From Symbiodinium natans (Eukaryota > Sar > Dinophyceae > Suessiales > Symbiodiniaceae), in the NCBI GenBank assembly GCA_905221605.1, contig CAJNDS010002327.1:218997-282996 (forward strand): a DNA stretch of 64,000 nucleotides, in the 5' to 3' direction. Positions 49,038 to 59,965 of the stretch are shown here, piece after piece. How positions within the stretch are numbered: position 1 is the stretch's first letter; every line of letters begins with the position of its first letter. The translations under genes were made by a program, and so were the position numbers. The notes below the pieces were generated by a model. That model was not told the origin of the DNA and did not search any database. It saw only the letters and a list, made by a program, of their open reading frames with translations.

Positions 49038-52000
49038 ATGGCCGTGCTCTCGGTCACCATGTTTAGCGGGCAGACTATCGCAGCATTCTCTGCTGATGAA
49101 TTCGCACAGTTGACTGAGAACTATGGGAACTCAGTGAAGTCGCTGAAGCAGCATTTGTCAGGCATCATCAACCAGCCCAGATTTCGCCAAAAGCTGCTTT
49201 GTGATAGCACTGTTCTTCAGGATAATGCCCGGTTGGAGGTGCCAGCAACTTTAGTTCTCGTTGTTTTGACTTTTTGCCCTGCTGATGACAGTGAAAGCCA
49301 TCATTTGCTGGCAGCCGTGAACGAAGACCGGGTGTGGGAAGTTGAGCGGATCTTGCAGCGGCCTTTGGATCCAGAGCCTTAGTACCAATGACTACTATGC
49401 TGCTAAGCGTTCTGATGTTCCATTAATCTCTTGAAGTAGCTTGTTTTGTGTTTTTTTGGGCGTGTGCGCCAATTTTGTTCACATCTGGCAGAATCCAATT
49501 GCCAGGATTTAACACTGGAAACTGGCGAGACAGCTTTGCGGCATGCTGCCGCTAGCAACAGCCTCCGCAGTGCTCGACGCTTCTTTTTGGGTTAGCAACG
49601 GTTCACAGAGCTTTCTAAGTGTCCCAGTCTCCCCAGGTTTTCACATTTTCACTTTTCTTCTGTGCTCTGCTTACGGCGTGGCAGTGAGTGGCCTGTGTAG
49701 TCAGGTCTACTCATCGAAGCAGATGCCGACAGTAACAGCATCAGCCCCGGGGATGGGCGTTCGCCACTCCACGTGGCAGCACAGATGGACCATGTCGACA
49801 TGCTACGTTTCCTCATCGAAGCACGAGCAGCGGTCAACGCAGGGAACGAGATGTCTGCAACTCCTTTGCTTGCGGCAGTGAACTTCGGCCGGACAGAGGC
49901 AGCTCATGCGCTGCTACAGCAAAGGGCTGAGTTGGACAAAGCAGACAGCAGGGATGGGCGGACCCCTCTTCTGGAAGCTGCCAGTCGGGGTCATTCAGCC
50001 CTGGTTCGCATTCTGCTTGAGGCGAAAGCTGATGCGGACAAGGCCTTTACGCAGGATGGTTCGACACCAGTCTGTGTGGCTGCATATCATGGCTTCTCAG
50101 ATGTAGTCCGAATCCTAATGAAGGCAAGGGCAAATGTCACCATAGCACGAACCTCTGACGGATCTACGCCACTGTCTTTGGCGTCCTCCTTGAACCACTT
50201 ACCCATCGTCCAGATGCTGCTTGCCTTGGTGGCCAGGGAGGGCAAGCTTGTCTCCGAGTTTGGTGCCACCGCCATGGAGGATGCCACCCGCCTTGGCAAT
50301 CCAAAAGTTGTCAAGATGCTGATCCATGCCAGGGCGGATCTCAATGAACCTGATCGAGCTCCCCTCGCGCTCGCAGCCAGGCTGGAGCAAATCGATATTG
50401 TGCGAATCTTGCTTGAAGAGCGTGCAAGCCTGGAGATGGAGAATCCTAAAGGCGTGACACCCTTGATCGGGGCTGCTTACACAGGCAGGTTGGATGTAGT
50501 CTTAGCACTGCTAAAGGCACGGGCTGGGTTGGACCAGGCAAACAGCACAGATGGACGTACGCCTTTGTTGGAGGCTGCTCGGAGAGGCCACGCCACTCTG
50601 GTTGGCCTTCTGCTTGAGGCCAGAGCCAATGTGAACAAAGCCTTTCAGGATGGCTCAACTCCAATGTGCGTAGCTGCATATCATGGCTTCGTGGACGTGG
50701 TGCGGAGCCTGATGCTTGCTAGGGCAGATGTTGCCACAGTGCGGTCCTCTGATGGGTACACGCCGCTCTCCTTGGCCGTGTCTTTAAACCATGTGCCGGT
50801 TGTCAAAATGTTGCTTGAAATGCTGGAAGCAGGGCACGAAGTGGGAGAACTGGGGGCCAGAGCGATGGATATTGCCGCGAGCCAGGGCAACGTGAAAGTT
50901 GTGAAAATGCTACTGCAGGCCCGGGCGGATCCAAACAAACCACCCGCTGAGTTCGATGAGTCTCCTTTGTTTGTGGCTGCTTGCTGTGGTCATCTGCCGG
51001 TGGTGCGCCTCCTGGTCGAGCGACGCGCCCACGTTCGCCGAAGGCGTGGTGCTGACGCCAGCACACCGCTCCTTGCGGCAGTTGTCGAAGGCCACGTTGC
51101 CGTGGCACGGTTTCTGCTGAGGAACGGAGCCGACAAGGACGACCGGCGTTCGGATGGTGCCTCGGCTTTGCACTGTGCTATTCTGGCGCGCAACCTCGAG
51201 CTGTTGCAGCTCTTGCTCGAAGCACAGGCGAACGCAAACTCACCCAAACGCGCAAATGATGGATACACCCCACTCTTTGTTGCAGCTGCAAACAGTCGCA
51301 TTGGCGAGCTGCGCGCTTTGTTGGCTGCAAGAGCGCATGTGGATCCGCGTCGAAGCGGAGACCATGCAACGCCGTTGTTTGTGGCAGCTAGCTGTGGCCA
51401 CTTGGAGGTGGCGCGTGTCTTGCTTGAGGCAGCTGCAGATGCATGTGCTGAACGCAGCCCGGATGGTACCACTGTTTTGATCGCTGCCGTTTGTGCCGAT
51501 GTCTGCGATGTCACACGCTTGGTTCTTCTATACCGTGCAGACGTCAATAAGGAAGCTTCGCAACCTGCCGCAATTCCACTGTACATTGCAGCGGAGCTCG
51601 ACCTTCCTCATCAAGCAAAGATTCTACTTGAGAACCACGCTGACGTCGACGGCGCCCGGCACATGGATGGAGCAACGCCAGTTTTTGTGGCTTCATATCA
51701 TGGCTTCTCTCAAGTCGTCGATGTGCTGATAGATACTGGCGCCGACCTGAATAAGGCTCGGACAAGTGATGGTGCCGTGCCCCTCACTGTTGCATGTGAG
51801 CGGGGCCACGTGCACGTGGCCCGACGACTGCTAGTGGCAGGAGCAAGGATAAATATCGCTCGTGTGGATGATGGTGCAACTCCATTGTTCTTCGCTGCCC
51901 AAAATGGGCACACGCAAGTTGTGCGAGTGCTGCTTGCAGCCAACGCCGATGCAAAGAAGGCTCGAACAACCGATGGAGCTACGGCAAAGTCTCGTGCTTT

Positions 52001-52079
52001 TCAGAAAGGGCATGCGGGCATTGCCAAAGTTCTTGAGGTGTTTCAACTTTTCAAAGATGCAGCCGGCTGTTCTCCATGA
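49038..52079 (+). CDS. Ankyrin-repeat protein, 927 residues, three exons
   Basis: A large ankyrin-repeat protein, presumably a protein-interaction scaffold. Exons: 49038-49373, 49506-49578 and 49705-52079. The N-terminus (MAVLSVTMFSGQTIAAF..., ending VERILQRPLDP) resembles the short, possibly ubiquitin-like module in front of ankyrin repeats in many dinoflagellate proteins. Exon 2 supplies DLTLETGETALRHAAAS. Exon 3 gives more than 20 repeats of about 33 residues, with cores such as DGRTPLLEAASRGHSALVRI and GATPLFFAAQNGHTQVVRVL. The joins are in frame with a GA donor (after CCA) and a GC donor (after CGAC). Two blocks of repeats inside the array (about 49930-50330 and 50530-50930) are similar to each other, consistent with internal duplication. 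No enzymatic domain is visible. The end is the TGA at 52077-52079. Confidence 0.88.
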
Positions 52080-52820
52080 CGCCGTACGAGGGTGCTACAG
52101 GGTGCTTGGCGTGCCAGCAGTCGGTGTGCAACGGTTGGATATTGGAAGCTAAGCTTCCGTGCATCTCCGTGCCGTTGAGCAGTGTGCAGACCGAAAGGTA
52201 TATCCCATCATATCTTGAACTTGCAACTGTCCTGCAGAGTCACCTCTTGCTTGCGCTCGTTTGCTGGCTCTTTCATGCTCTCCACTTCTGTATGGCTTCC
52301 TATGACTCCTTTCCGTCCTTGTCTTTGTCCTTTCTTGATGCTTGTTCACATTGCCCTTTTAGTTGGTCCACGGCGAATATATCCTTGTAGGGCTTCTTTG
52401 TTGTCGTGACATGTTGTTCCAGGTTGGCTTTTTTTTTTTCTGGATTCTTCGAGCTGTTGTTTCAGGGTGCGGATGCTTGTTGTGGTTATGGCGGAGGAAG
52501 GATCTTTTCGGGAGTTTCTTAGCAGGCCCCTAAACCCCCAAAGCCGGCCTTCCTCTGCCAACACACGCACACACCTCATATCCCAAAGCTACGCAGCTAT
52601 TGAGTTTTGCAGGCCTAGCCAGAGCCAACCGGCCGGAACAGATTCTTTCATGTCCGTGCTCATTTCTATGGCCATTGGTGCTCTTCCAGCTGTGACCCAG
52701 CGTACGAATCAGATCTGCGTAAGGGTTCGTGGTGCACACCTAGTCGCCCTACATCACAACATTGCACAGCACAGCATGGCAGAGCACAACACAAAACACA
52801 AGACACAAAACACACACAGA
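52080..52820. other. Region 3' of the ankyrin gene
   Basis: No gene was recognised. An open + frame (52467-53207) enters the CAA repeat but its unique part has no recognisable motif. Part of this may be the 3' end of a retroelement, because the sequence after the repeat is a retroelement tail. Confidence 0.4.
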
Positions 52821-52823
52821 AAA

Positions 52824-53197
<374 letters not shown>

Positions 53198-53477
53198 TGA
53201 AAATTGAGTGACCTATTCGTCTAGGGCCTGATCAATCCGATGTCCTACCTTCTGCAAGCGTTCAGGGTTGCGCATCTGTACACGCGTCTGCGAGATTGAT
53301 TAACCTCAGCAGGCAAGCTGGCAGGCAGGCCGTGTCTAAGAGCTTCGGCAATGCAGGCTGGCACATGTGCATCATGAGGCGTTGAGGCTTTACTTCTGCA
53401 TTGTGGTTAAAGGTCTGGAGGCGTGTTCGAGTCCATTGTTGGACAATGACTCTGTGAGATGCTATGGTTCAGTTAGC

Positions 53478-53495
53478 TGGAGGCGACCTCACTCG
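53478..53495 (-). repeat. Inter-ORF motif, copy 1
   Basis: On the minus strand CGAGTGAGGTCGCCTCCA. It lies 16 nt after the stop of the minus-strand ORF ending at 53511. Confidence 0.85.
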
Positions 53496-53510
53496 CATAC
53501 TGGAACCAGG

Positions 53511-54732
53511 CTAATGGTGCGATATGGGAGCCAGGATGGCTGCCTCTCGAGCCCGAAGGAGTGATTGGACCTGTTTGCGATGCAGGGAGGTGAGCATCTT
53601 GTAGACAATTGCGTACGGCTTGTATTCGTCGTGCAGCGGGTTGATGATTTGGTAGAAACGAAGAGCCATGCTACTCTGGAAGTCCTGAGAGTGATCTTCC
53701 GGGTTAGGAGGTCCAGCACTGGCTTGGAACGCGTAGTTGACCTGCTTGAGCAGTGCTGCTTCAAAGAGTTGCAGGAGTTCGCCTCGGGATATCACTGCCT
53801 CTGTAATCAGAGCACGAACCCAGGCGATTTCCTCTGTGGTGATCTCACGAAGAAGCCATTTCCTGTACGTGACCAGATCCTCGCGAATTTGGTCCTGGTA
53901 GTTCGGGAGATGAGGCAACAGTGCCTGGAGATGTTTATCGTAGGACAAAGTGTTGAGGTGGTGGTCCTGATGTTGAAAGCGCCATCCGTTCTTCACTGAC
54001 GATGCCCCGTATGAGGATGAGCAAGAGAGTTTGAGAAGCTGCTGTACCCGGTACACGGTGGATGCCCTCCGGAGCGCCTGCAAGTCAAAGTAGTGGAGAT
54101 CCAATTGCTTGTCATCGTGTAGATGGAGATTTGAGGGGAAGTAGTCCAGGCCTTGTCCCGGAGCCTGCGATGGCTGTGACTGCTCAATGCCTGAGAGTAG
54201 GCGTGGTGCTGCCGATCTCATCAAGAGGTGGTTCACCTCCCCCTTGCCGAAGTGACGTGTCAGGTACGTCCAGACGCGTTGGATGGTAGGCTCTGCATCT
54301 TCCAGCTGAAATGAGTTCTGACCAGGACCATCGTTCGTGTAGTCTCGGACCACCTGGGAGATAAAGATGAGCTGGCGCCTCTGATCGTACGGCAGAGTGT
54401 CGAGTTGAGGTTCAGTCAGCGTCGTCTCGTCATGCTTTCGCTTCGCCGCCAGCTGTCGAGGTGCAGTTTTAGGAAGGTAGAGCCGCAGTTCTCCCATATG
54501 CCAGTGAACCTTCTCCGTGAGCAGCTTCATGAAGCTGCGAAGCTATCCGTATCTGGCGGTCTGGGTGTTGGATCGCTTCCTCCGCAGAGGTGCGTGAGGA
54601 TGCAAGTTCCAGATTACTTGCTGCGGCGGGATCTGATTGGGAGGTAGAGTATACTGGCAGCGGCGTGAAAAGAGCTTCGAGAAGTACCTCCATTGCTTGT
54701 TCTCGGCTGAGGACTGGGGGAAACCCTGCCAT
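53511..54732 (-). pseudogene. Unknown-family protein, paralogue B (frameshifted)
   Basis: The start ATG is at 54732-54730 (MAGFPPVLSREQAMEVLLEA...) and reads to IRIAS near 54541, where the frame breaks. The protein continues in another frame to the stop at 53511: FMKLLTEKVHWHMGELRLYL, then PQLDTLPYDQRRQLIFISQV, VRDYTNDGPGQNSFQ, LPNYQDQIREDLVTYRKWLL and a C-terminal HRKQVQSLLRAREAA. The second copy at 54936-55815 is clearly homologous and shows that about five bases are missing at the break. I recognise no domain; it is helical and Gln/Leu-rich. It sits between two copies of the inter-ORF motif and downstream of retroelement coding, so it may be a retroelement-borne protein. Confidence 0.6.
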
Positions 54733-54758
54733 GATGCTTGGCAGGGTGGTGTCTCGCC

Positions 54759-54777
54759 CAGGAGGAGACCTCACTCG
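54759..54777 (-). repeat. Inter-ORF motif, copy 2
   Basis: Minus strand CGAGTGAGGTCTCCTCCTG, 27 nt before the ATG of paralogue B. Confidence 0.9.
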
Positions 54778-54890
54778 TGCGGAATCTTGAGAGCAAAACC
54801 TCTGCGTAGAGCTATGGTTAGTGCTGTCGTGCAGTAGGACTGAAATGCCTTGCTTTTTTCCAGCGATCTGGGAAGTCAGGAGCTGTTAAA

Positions 54891-54909
54891 CAGGAGGGGA
54901 CCTCTCTCG
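54891..54909 (-). repeat. Inter-ORF motif, copy 3
   Basis: Minus strand CGAGAGAGGTCCCCTCCTG, 27 nt after the stop of paralogue A. Confidence 0.85.
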
Positions 54910-54935
54910 TTTAGCTATGGCGCTTTGGCGTTTTG

Positions 54936-55815
54936 TTATCCACGAATTTTATCATTCAGCGACTGCTTCAAGTGTCGTCGATGACGATCGAGGAGCAGAG
55001 TCAGCGCCACTGCAAAGTTCTTGTAGTCTTCAAAGACCTGATCGTGGAGCGGGGACATGATAGTGATGACTCCCTGTGCCTGCTCAAGGTCCCCTTGGTC
55101 CCCGCCGTATCTGTGCCTTATTTGTTGCCAGAGGCTGTCGGCAAAGTAGCGATGGAGAGTGTCTCTTGGTAGAAGCTGGCCCACTACCAGGTTCCGCGCC
55201 CACAGAAAATCTTCCTCTGTCAGAGGTGTGGACAGCCAGAGGCGGTACAATGTCAGGATCTCTCGGAGTGTATCCTGATAGTGCGGAATCATTGGGACCA
55301 ATTTGGATTGGTACTCCTCGTAATCAAGCTTGGAAAGTTCCCGGTCTTGCTCAAGGAATTCCCAGCTATCTTGGATCTGGCAACTGCAAGAGGTTCCTTT
55401 GATGTGCCGGGGTAAATTCTGATCTCAGTAGTACTCTGACATGTTCCAGAGTTCGGAACAGGACAGCATTCAACTCTTGCTGCGAGAACCTCCTGATAAG
55501 ATAGTTCCAGGCTAGCGTGCAAGCTTGATTCGCATCGAACGTGCGGAAGGACGGTGAGCCTTCTCCATCATTTGTGTAATTTCGTATCATGAGGGAAAGA
55601 TATATTATTTGTTGGCGCTGGAGGGTCCCCAGGTATGGGGACAACTGCGCTGGCGCCAGCTCCTCATCCATGTGCTTTCACTTGCCCGCCAAAGTTCGTG
55701 GCAAAGCTTCAAGGGGTAGGTCGGTGTGCCTCCCCTCGCGCCAGGCTAGGTGCCTTTCCAAGTGACAGATGAAGCTGCAAAGCCGTGATGCCACTCTCAT
55801 GCTCCTTTCAGCCAT
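54936..55815 (-). pseudogene. Unknown-family protein, paralogue A (nonsense codon and frameshift)
   Basis: Reads from ATG 55815 (MAERSMRVASRLCSFICHLE) to LAGK, then an in-frame TGA at 55680-55678 where paralogue B has CGA (KRKH against K-stop-KH). It continues MDEELAPAQLSPYLGTLQRQ, YLSLMIRNYTNDGEG, shifts frame near 55370, then reads DSWEFLEQDRELSKLDYEEY, VPMIPHYQDTLREIL and ends HRRHLKQSLNDKIRG. Every block aligns with paralogue B in the same order. The function is unknown; the tandem arrangement with matching flanking motifs indicates duplication of a unit. Confidence 0.62.
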
Positions 55816-55819
55816 TGGT

Positions 55820-57360
55820 TCAAGTTCTTCTGTATTGAAGGTAAGCCTCCTCGGTGCGAGGTGCGTGTCTGCTAAGCCCCGAACCCTATTCTAATCATGG
55901 TATGAAGCCCACCAGGTGAACCCTAAGCCCTAAACCATCCTCTGTTAAGCCCCCGGAAGGCTCGAAGCTCCGTTTTCCCAGGCCGGCGTCGGTGGCCTAG
56001 CGAGCCAATACCCGCGGCGGCTAAACATACCGCTCCTGAGCTCAGCTAAAGGCTTGGGCCATTCGGGGTTTGAGTTTAGGGTGTAAGGTTTAGGGTGTAG
56101 GGCTTAGGGTTTAGGGGCTTCTTAGGCCATTTGAATCCATTCGAGGTTTACGGTCTAGGGCGTTCAGAGCTTAGAGTTTAAAGGGCGTTTTGGGTTTAGG
56201 GCTTAGGTGATTTGGTAGTTTCTTCAGACGAGGGTGGTCTGTAGGGTTCCTTGGACTCGGGGCACCTTACGGGATTTGTTATCACCGTCCACATTATCTG
56301 AAACTACCATTTTGTGTTTTTTTCTGTGGATGGTTTGGGGGTTCAGGGATTTAGGGCTTAAAGGTGTGGGTGGGTGTTTAAGTTTACGGCTGAGGGGTAA
56401 ATCCTAAACCCCAAACCCTGCCCTCCCGATCCAGATCTGGACCTCTAAGCACATGCGCCACCAATGAACAAACACCTAAATCGGGTTGTGCGCAGGGGTT
56501 TCCGTGGTCAGATAAGGGGTCTGCGAGCGGGGTTCAATCTTCAATCCTACTTGGATGCTGCTTTTTAGACTCAGAGCATTAGAAGGGGTTTCTATTGTCT
56601 TCTCCGTATTATATGGCATTTGTAGGGTTTCAGGATATGGGTTTAGCGGTAGAAAGTCAGCTTTCGTAAACCTGAAAGTAACGACAGGGTTAGAGGGCTC
56701 TCGAACCCGAAAGCTCTAACGCCTAAAGCCGTAAACCCCTGAATCCCTAAAGCCCTAAAAAGCCCCAAAGCCCCGGAACATCTGATCTGATGACTTCAGG
56801 TTCTCCTCGGCGAGAAAGATGATGCTCACGGTCAGCGACGTGAGCGGGAGGCACGAACTCTGCGAGAACGGCTTGCAGCTACCCGAAGGCCGGGTGGTTT
56901 GGGGTAAGGGTGTAGAGTCTTGGGTTTCCGGGCTTCGGGGTCAGAGCTTTAAGGCTCGAGCTCGAGTCTGGGCATGTTGAAGCACAGGGCTTCAACCCCT
57001 ACTTGGACACCCTTTTGATTTGGTCAGGTAGATGGGTTATGGGGATGAGTGTAGAGATTACAGGGATACTCAGCCGAGTATCTAGTTGAGAAGCGCCTGG
57101 GAGTACTTCCAAGTGCCGGTGTCCCTGCTGCGAAGGCACCGTGGCACTCACAGTCTGCCTGGGAGCGCCCGACCGTGTCCTCTGCAGCAGCACCGTGGGT
57201 GAATCGGGCAACTCGGACCAACCCCCCCGGAAGCACCCCTGGCGGCGAGAGTTTGCCGCTGACACGAGAAAAGGAGGAAGTGGATCCGATGTGAAACCGT
57301 CGAAGGCACTAGGGATGGGCAAGCAGGGTGAGGCAGAACGCTGAATGCTATGAGTATCTC
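55820..57360. other. Telomere-like and unassigned sequence
   Basis: Between about 55860 and 56760 there are many CCCTAAA/TTTAGGG-type words in both orientations (AACCCTAAGCCCTAAACC, GGGTTTAGGG). The rest (56760-57360) holds a minus open frame (56999-57322) without recognised motifs, just after motif copy 4. No gene is supported. Confidence 0.55.
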
Positions 57361-57379
57361 AGGAGGAGACCTCCACTCG
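57361..57379 (-). repeat. Inter-ORF motif, copy 4
   Basis: Minus strand CGAGTGGAGGTCTCCTCCT (one extra G), 16 nt after the ORF stop at 57395. Confidence 0.85.
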
Positions 57380-57394
57380 GATACCGTGGGAAAA

Positions 57395-58470
57395 TCAGTC
57401 CTCGCGACTCCTTGTTCTCAAGGACTCAAGCTGGTCCCGAAGGGCCTGCATCTGCGGAGACCTTCGGAGACCTTCTCTTCGCATTGTTACTCCTACGAGA
57501 TGCCAAATTGAATTGTTTGCTAGAAGTCGAAAGGCGTGCGTGGCTTCATGATCATCTCCTATGGTCAAAGCTAGCTCGAGTAGGAAGGCAATGACCGGCT
57601 TTTCATCATGCAGGTTCGCCTTCAGCGGCCTGGACGGTCTGAACTTGGTGAGCTGTTCCTGGTCTAGCTTGAGCATTGCAGCGAGATGAGTCGATACGAC
57701 CTTTGGAGAGAGAGGAGGGCGCTGGGCATCGATCACGGTTGTCTTCTTCTTGGAATCCCATCGCATGTAGTTCCAGTAGAAAGGAGGGTTCTCATCCGTG
57801 TGGTGCCTGCCTCGAATGGTAAGAGCTCCTGAAAGGGTGATGAGCGCCGCCTCCTTGTCCGTGTTCGTTCCTTCATAGCTGATGTGATCGAAGCTCTGGG
57901 CTCTGGTGTTCAACTCGTGAAGTAGTCCTGCAAACAAGGCGAGCCGAACAGGCGTCTCGGGAGGAGTTTGAGCCCTGTCTGACCGCCATTGCTGCTGAAT
58001 GGCCGCTAAGGGGGGAACTATGCTCACTTTCTGGTGTACCGTGGCATAGAAGATCCATCCATGATGATAGCGAAGGGCTGTCAGCTCGTCTTCGTGATTC
58101 AAAAGGGCCAGGATGATGCTGACAATGAGGTCGGTAGTTGATTTGGCCTCTTGTTGAGATGGCTGTGCGCCATTACGAAGGCCTCTCTGGGTCTGGAGTT
58201 GTGGCGTCGCCCAGACCTTCTGGGCCTTCTGGACTGTGATGGCGCACGAGCAGGTGGCATGTCCTCGTCCTTGTCCGGGCCTGTGTCTTGGCGTCGCTGT
58301 TTAGGAGGCCTTTCGCGGTCATGTGCAGGCACCAGTTCTCTGGATGTTGAACGTTCATCAGGGCTGAATGCTCGTGCAGCCATGGAGGAGGCAGCTAGAG
58401 ATGGAAGGCTACTAAAGAGCACTTGGCATAATGCTGGGTTATTCAGCAGCTCTTGCTGAGCTTGCTCCAT
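57395..58470 (-). pseudogene. Unknown retroelement-associated protein (frameshift near 58.1 kb)
   Basis: The ATG at 58470 opens MEQAQQELLNNPALCQVLFS, followed by an Arg/Pro/Ser-rich segment (RPPKQRRQDTGPDKDEDMPP). The frame ends at 58099. The overlapping frame continues LIVSIILALLNHEDELTALR, YHHGWIFYATVHQKV, PPFYWNYMRWDSKKKTTVID and ends RDQLESLRTRSRED. I infer one protein of about 350 residues with a frameshift near 58150. No domain was recognised. The basic, disordered middle could bind nucleic acid, as in a retroelement ORF1-like protein, but this is a guess. It starts 42 nt after motif copy 5 and stops 16 nt before copy 4. Confidence 0.5.
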
Positions 58471-58511
58471 AGCGCTAGGTCAAAATGAGGCGTTTATGCA
58501 TGCCTCCTTTC

Positions 58512-58530
58512 CAGGAGGAGACCTCACTCG
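58512..58530 (-). repeat. Inter-ORF motif, copy 5
   Basis: Minus strand CGAGTGAGGTCTCCTCCTG, 18 nt after the stop of the USP-like ORF (58548) and 42 nt before the next ATG (58470). Confidence 0.9.
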
Positions 58531-58547
58531 GAGATGAGAGCGAAGGA

Positions 58548-59301
58548 TCAGGGCTGCCTACGGAGAAGAAGAAGGTAAGCCCCCGACTCCAGCTGAGCTT
58601 GTTCTTGTGCCGTGGGAGGAGCGCCTGGGTGTGAGTCGTCACCGACCAGTACGACAGGGCTCAGGAGAAAGGATCTGTAATGACCCGAGGTGGCAGCTCG
58701 TCCAATGTGGAACAGTCCTGAGATAGGTTGGTAGTGAACAAACGTCTTGGTGTTGGGCCGAGTCCACACCGGGAGTTGCAGGTCATCCTGCAATCCCGTG
58801 AGCCGCCGGTGTTGCTTGTTCCCCGTGTTTGTGAACCTGGGCAGTGAGACAAATACATACGGGGGTGCGTACAGTAGGGCAGCTGCGGAGTCATGAGGGG
58901 AGTGCCGTTCATGTAGGAAAAGAGATAGCGCATAGGTTTGGGTTGACGCTGAGGAGTCTACCGTCGTCAGTAGAGTCGGATCTATTCCCTCCGGGAAGGT
59001 TAGTATCAAAGGCGAGAGACCTGTGGAGTCAGGTATACGTCATAGACTCTTTTCCAGGGAGTGCCTTGTAGTGATCCGTGATGATTCGCCAACAAGAACG
59101 TTAGGTGCTCAAGTGCGTCACTCTGTCTGTTTGCCAGCCTCCAGTCAGGATGACAATGCGGCAGCGATTCTAGCGCCAGAATCGCAGAGCTCTCTCTGAA
59201 GGTGCTGTAAATTCGACCAGTCCACCGAGGCGTCGTCCCTCAGAGCACTTATCATTTGCAGAACCGAGATAGCGTACCACAAGTTATGAGGGTTAACTAG
59301 T
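58548..59301 (-). pseudogene. Ubiquitin-specific-protease-like (C19) domain, Cys position is Trp
   Basis: Three pieces in successive frames line up with a USP fold. NPHNLWYAISVLQMISALR (about 59301-59245) stands where USPs have N-x-GNTCY-x-N-S-x-L-Q; the catalytic Cys position is Trp (TGG). RQSDALEHLTFLLANHHGS (near 59110-59050) resembles the QQDA-x-EFL block. In 59009-58548, PPYVFVSLPRF resembles the L-x-RF block; HIGRAATSGHYRSFL (near 58671-58715) is the His box with GHY; and VGDDS...SGAYLLLLRR is the D-x-(Y/F)-x-L-x-Y-x-R end. At least two frameshifts separate the pieces, so this copy is decayed. It sits directly downstream, on the same strand, of LINE RT and zinc-finger coding. A chance resemblance is unlikely because four blocks occur in order. 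Confidence 0.6.
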
Positions 59302-59957
59302 TGTGGCAGGCTCGAAACGATGGGGGCGGGAGGGGAGCGAGGGGCTTCCAGGCTGCTCGAAGCTGATGGCGTGGCCTCTTCGTTAGACTGTGTTGTCTGG
59401 GAAGCAGTCCCTTTTTGGAACCATCTCTGAAGCTGACTCTGTTTAGGCCGCGAGGCTGAGTTGCCAGCCGACTTTGTCTTCTGTGACGGAACAGAGGGCA
59501 GAAGAGTCACCTGTGTTAGAGACTCCAGTGGTGTGGGAGAGGTGAAGTTTGGTGGGTGACTGAGGACTGCAGGCCGAGATGAGTCCTTTAGGGTGCCGGG
59601 TGGATGGGCAAGAGACATCGGGGTTGGCAAAAGGAAGGAATGTGCTCTGGAGATAGGAGCTTGTGGGTGTAGAAAGAAAAAGATGTGTCTAGGAGCGCTC
59701 TCAACCTTGACTTCACAGGCTGGGCAGGGGGACAAACGGGTCAGCGCATACATCTTGGAGATGTTGTTCCCCTTCGAAGCCGTATAGGGGTCCCATTCTG
59801 CCCTATGCTTCTTGGTGAGATGGAAGGCTATTTTCGTCGTTGAGGCTATCCAGGAGTCGCAGAGAAGACAGGTGTTAGTAAGCTGGCGGCCCAGGCGGCT
59901 GGTAATGAGCTCCAAGAAGGTCTGATCTCCGACCTGTTGCAGCAGTTCTCTGCGCAT
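59302..59957 (-). CDS. Retroelement segment with C2H2 zinc finger and linker
   Basis: Open from 59957 (MRRELLQQVGDQTFLELITS) through a C2H2 finger CLLCDSWIASTTKIAFHLTK-KH, a CPACEVKVESAPRH segment with spaced Cys/His, and a long Ser/Pro/Thr-rich linker (SQKTKSAGNSASRPKQSQLQ). It runs into the USP-like domain. It continues the RT/zinc-finger ORF 59966-61090 on the same strand; a frame change or intron lies between, near motif copy 6. The nucleic-acid-binding role of the finger is inferred. Confidence 0.5.
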
Positions 59958-59965
59958 TCGTGAGA

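Noticed and set aside
50990-51586. Minus-strand frame of 198 codons in the ankyrin gene
   Set aside because: Antisense of the ankyrin repeats; periodic only because the sense strand is.
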